NCBI RefSeq assembly: GCF_900109365.1
Contig: NZ_FNZR01000003.1
Location: forward strand, 744,001 to 808,000
Length of the DNA: 64,000 nucleotides
Reading direction: 5' to 3'
Source of the DNA: Parapedobacter koreensis
Lineage (GTDB): Bacteria > Bacteroidota > Bacteroidia > Sphingobacteriales > Sphingobacteriaceae
Shown: piece by piece, positions 61,403 through 64,000 of the stretch
Layout of the letters: every line of letters starts with the position of its first letter
Numbering within the stretch: the stretch's first letter is position 1
Notes under the pieces: generated by a model
What the model was told of the DNA's origin: nothing
Seen by the model: only the letters and a program-made list of their open reading frames with translations
The model's database searches: none
Made by a program: the position numbers and the translations under genes

Positions 61403-62497
61403 ATGCCTGCCTTAAAATTCAAAAGCTGGTTAAGTCAGTTCAAGCAATATTTCTTCACCTACAGCAAAGGTTTTTATCATTTACCCTATAACGGGAAGTC
61501 TCCTCAATCGTTGGTGGACAGTTTTGACCGGCTTCCGTTTGTAAAGCACCGCAGGGAAAGGCAGCAGGTATATGCCAACATCCCGTTTTGTGAGGGCGGG
61601 TTTCATTACCATAAACTGGAAGAGGGCTGCTGGATCGTTTATTCCAAAATGAAATATAAGACAAATGTTGCCTACGATTTGGTGTATGACGAGCCGAATA
61701 CCGATCCGCTGACAGACGACGATTATTACATGCTCAGCCTGAACAACATCAACAACCAGGTAGACGTCGATAAGTCGATCTGTGAAAAGCAGATCTGTTT
61801 TCCGAATTATAGCTGGACGTTTTTCAAACCTAAGGTGCGCAACTGCGACCTGAATTTCAAAGGGGCAGACAACAAATACATCACGTTGTATTTCAATCAG
61901 CGCTGGTTGCAGCAAAATCTGGCCCAGAATAGCTTGTTTGCGGAAGGTGGCCTGAAAGCGTTTGTCGACTCCGACCAAGAGTTTATTGTTTGGCGCGTGA
62001 CGGGCGATAAAGAGGTATTGGCAAATTTTGAGCGTTTTGACGAGGCCATGAATGTAAATGGCAGCCGCTTACAGATGGATTTTCTGGGCCTGAAACACTA
62101 TACCTTAAATCTCATTTTTGACTTCTTTAACCTGTGCAAGGAACAGCAGGTGGTCGCGAACCACGCACCGATCGACTATCAGGACAACTTCAATATCCGC
62201 CGGGTTGAACACTACCTGAACCAGCACCTGCTCGGCAAATTTCCGGGCATTGAATTTCTGGCCTCCAAATTCCTTATCTCAGAGAGTAAGCTCAAAACGG
62301 AATTCAAGCAGCTCTTCGGCAAGCCGGTATACCAGTATTTCCAGGAGCAGCAGATGCAGTTGGCCAAAGAACTGCTCGTCGAAAACCACTTACTGATCAA
62401 AGAAGTGTCATACCGCCTTGGCTATGAAAATACCAGTAAGTTTACCGCCGCCTTTAAGAAATACCACCACGTGCTACCTTCGGATCTGCAAAGATGA
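61403..62497 (+). CDS. AraC-family transcription regulator
   Basis: Regulator of 364 residues. The C-terminal double helix-turn-helix lies at about 265-360: a first helix unit IEFLASKFLISESKLKTEFK and a second VSYRLGYENTSKFTAAFKK, ending in the typical H-x-x-x-P-S pattern (YHHVLPSDLQR). The N-terminal about 240 residues have no recognised sensor domain but keep aromatic and Asp-rich segments (YDEPNTDPLTDDDYYMLS). It is divergent from the large adhesin gene and is a candidate controller of it, which is only inferred from position. Confidence 0.88.
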   Translation: MPALKFKSWLSQFKQYFFTYSKGFYHLPYNGKSPQSLVDSFDRLPFVKHRRERQQVYANIPFCEGGFHYHKLEEGCWIVYSKMKYKTNVAYDLVYDEPNTDPLTDDDYYMLSLNNINNQVDVDKSICEKQICFPNYSWTFFKPKVRNCDLNFKGADNKYITLYFNQRWLQQNLAQNSLFAEGGLKAFVDSDQEFIVWRVTGDKEVLANFERFDEAMNVNGSRLQMDFLGLKHYTLNLIFDFFNLCKEQQVVANHAPIDYQDNFNIRRVEHYLNQHLLGKFPGIEFLASKFLISESKLKTEFKQLFGKPVYQYFQEQQMQLAKELLVENHLLIKEVSYRLGYENTSKFTAAFKKYHHVLPSDLQR

Positions 62498-62705
62498 TCC
62501 AAATGCTCGGATGGTAAGCCTTTCTTCCATCACAGGGGGCTGGTGTTCCTCCCAAACCGATAAACTGCAAATATTCGACCTTGTTCGGGAATGCGATAAC
62601 AGTTGTGTTTTTCAATAGACTATCCAGCGAAGCGTACCATCGGAACGCCTGCTCGTACCGCCGGTTGTCCCAATGCGTCCTAGCGACGACATACGTGGCC
62701 CGGGT
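62454..62705 (-). pseudogene. Possible gene remnant without a start codon
   Basis: On the minus strand an 83-codon frame is open from after a TAA at 62706-62708 to a TAA at 62454, with no start codon. Its first part reads RTHWDNRRYEQAFRWYASLD and VEYLQFIGLG, rich in aromatic and charged residues like a real helical protein. The last third overlaps the AraC gene on the other strand. It looks like the surviving piece of a decayed or truncated gene; I do not recognise the family. Confidence 0.3.
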
Positions 62706-62810
62706 TTATTCAACAAACCATCGAACAGTCAGTACGCAGACACGTATAAACACATCCATATCGTTGTAATCGTTGCACGCATAGGTTGATCACATGGCTA
62801 AAAATAGCTG
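62498..62810. other. Intergenic region after the AraC gene
   Basis: About 310 bases with no intact gene. Apart from the possible remnant on the minus strand, only a weak hairpin (GGCTAAAAATAGC around 62798-62810) next to the rocD stop is visible. Confidence 0.4.
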
Positions 62811-64000
62811 TTATTCCAATGTTGTCAAGCTGGTTCCGATGATCTGAATGCACTCGTCCAATTGCTCCTCAGTAATAACCAGCGGTGGCGCAAAGCGGAT
62901 CTTGTCGCCATGCGTCGGCTTAGCCAGCAAGCCGTTATCTTTCAGCACGAGGCAAAGTTCCCACGCTGCGTCCGGATTGTCATGGCTGATAACGATCGCA
63001 TTCAGCAATCCCTTTCCCCGCACTTGCTTGATATTGGGGTGATTCAGTTCGCTGATCCGCTTGCGGAAATAGTCGCCCAATTCGGCGGACCTTTCGACCA
63101 ACCGCTCTTCGCGAATGACTTCCAGGGCTGCTATTGCCACCTTGCAGGCCAAAGGATTGCCTCCATAAGTCGAACCATGCTCTCCCGGTTTGATGCAGAG
63201 CATCACCTCGTCATCGGCCAACACCGCCGAAACAGGCAGCATGCCACCGCTAAGGGCTTTGCCCAATATGAGGACATCCGGCCGCACGTTTTCATGATCG
63301 CACGCCAGCATCTTGCCGGTACGCGCTAAGCCTGTCTGGATTTCATCGCCGATGAAAAGTACATTGGCCTCCCGGCATAGGTCGTAAGCTGCTGCGAGAT
63401 AGCCGTCATCCGGCACGTATACGCCGGCTTCGCCCTGGATGGGTTCTACCAAAAAGCCGGCCACATGCGGGTCTTTCAGCGCCGCAGCCAACGCTTCCAA
63501 ATCATTATAGGGAATGACCTCATAGCCCGGCATAAAGGGCCCGAAACCGTCGCGTGAGGAAGGATCGGTACTGAACGATACAACATTGAGTGTGCGGCCA
63601 TGGAAATTTCCTGCCACGGTGACGATTTTGGCTTGATTGGCCGGTATGCCTTTTTTGTCGTATCCCCAACGCCGGGCAAGTTTCAACGCGGTCTCCACGG
63701 CCTCTACGCCGCTATTCATGGGCAGCACTTTGTCATACCCGAAATATGCCGTAATGTATTCGGCATATTCTCCCAGTAAATCACTGTGAAAAGCCCGTGA
63801 AGTGAGCGTAAGTTTTTGTGCTTGCTCGATTAATGCACGGATGATTTTCGGATGGCAATGGCCTTGGTTGACCGCCGAATAGCCCGACAGGAAATCATAA
63901 TACCGCTTGCCGTCTACATCCCAGAGAAAAACGCCTTCCCCTTTTTCCAAAACGACGGGCAAGGGGTGGTAATTATGGGCGCTGTATTGCAACTCTTTTT
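62811..64000 (-). CDS. rocD: Ornithine aminotransferase (5' end outside window)
   Basis: PLP-dependent enzyme that converts ornithine and 2-oxoglutarate to glutamate-semialdehyde and glutamate. The frame stays open to the right edge, so roughly the first 10-20 residues lie beyond; a TTG near 63990 is internal. Motifs are [23 protein letters not shown], in parts, [41 protein letters not shown] and the PLP lysine segment [15 protein letters not shown]. The C-terminal [20 protein letters not shown] fits the family. Confidence 0.94.
   Translation of the reverse strand, partial: KELQYSAHNYHPLPVVLEKGEGVFLWDVDGKRYYDFLSGYSAVNQGHCHPKIIRALIEQAQKLTLTSRAFHSDLLGEYAEYITAYFGYDKVLPMNSGVEAVETALKLARRWGYDKKGIPANQAKIVTVAGNFHGRTLNVVSFSTDPSSRDGFGPFMPGYEVIPYNDLEALAAALKDPHVAGFLVEPIQGEAGVYVPDDGYLAAAYDLCREANVLFIGDEIQTGLARTGKMLACDHENVRPDVLILGKALSGGMLPVSAVLADDEVMLCIKPGEHGSTYGGNPLACKVAIAALEVIREERLVERSAELGDYFRKRISELNHPNIKQVRGKGLLNAIVISHDNPDAAWELCLVLKDNGLLAKPTHGDKIRFAPPLVITEEQLDECIQIIGTSLTTLE

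Noticed and set aside
62798-62810. Hairpin GGCTAAAAATAGC next to the rocD stop
   Set aside because: The stem is only four to five pairs and lacks a T run in the right direction.

Overview
The window looks like a chromosomal stretch from a member of the Bacteroidota, most likely a Sphingobacteriaceae relative (Sphingobacterium / Parapedobacter / Olivibacter group). The signs are a type IX secretion protein (PorP/SprF) next to an adhesin with a gliding-motility-type C-terminal domain, a tiny THX ribosomal protein gene, Kdo synthesis genes of a Gram-negative envelope, CzcA fused to its outer-membrane factor, an ABC permease fused to an M1 peptidase, mostly absent Shine-Dalgarno sequences, and many TAnnTTTG promoter boxes with TTG about 20 bases upstream. 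The genus is an inference.

Layout. 1-2344: the end of a phosphate uptake operon (pstC partial, pstA, pstB, overlapping by single bases). 2381-7739: Kdo and nucleotide-sugar genes (kdsA, kdsD, a GDP-mannose pyrophosphorylase) around recQ. 7742-11373: a methylglutaconyl-CoA-hydratase-like protein, an OmpA/TPR/PD40 lipid-envelope protein and an SMP-30 lactonase-like protein. 11393-17815: a DJ-1/PfpI protein and the complete four-gene ligase-associated DNA repair cassette (exonuclease, ATP-dependent ligase, Lhr-like helicase, PdeM endonuclease). 17878-26756: housekeeping genes (thioesterase, Hsp20, folB, glutaryl-CoA dehydrogenase, DUF1080, asnB, purN, purH, DUF72). 26753-31170: a stress-flavoured block in which a BON-domain protein, a GH130 mannoside phosphorylase and a GT4 glycosyltransferase form one operon, divergent from a second Hsp20 and followed by a receiver-CRP regulator. 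31288-37440: a heavy-metal efflux operon (small Cys/His-rich protein, CzcA-OMF fusion, His-rich CzcB). 37510-53221: RluA-type pseudouridine synthase, 3-hydroxybutyryl-CoA dehydrogenase, a Spy-like periplasmic protein, NatAB, a glyoxalase III-like DJ-1 protein, UbiD, an ABC/M1-peptidase pair, and smc. 53247-55549: an unknown gene, the THX gene, rlmB and another unknown gene. 55926-61264: porP and a 1468-residue T9SS-type adhesin, visibly C-rich on the plus strand compared with its surroundings. 61403-64000: an AraC regulator, a probable gene remnant and a partial ornithine aminotransferase gene.

The most interesting items for follow-up are a promoter-hairpin-terminator unit in the leader of purN that could be an attenuator or small RNA, four genes whose TAnnTTTG box lies only 4-5 bases before the start codon (candidate leaderless mRNAs), a dyad with a third half-site over the promoter of the metal-efflux operon, a 19-base tandem repeat between promoter and start of the ABC/M1 pair, the stress-linked GH130/GT4 operon, and a 262-residue internal duplication in the adhesin. 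No CRISPR array, tRNA, rRNA, insertion sequence or prophage was seen. Functional calls rest on motifs read by eye; no database search was run.
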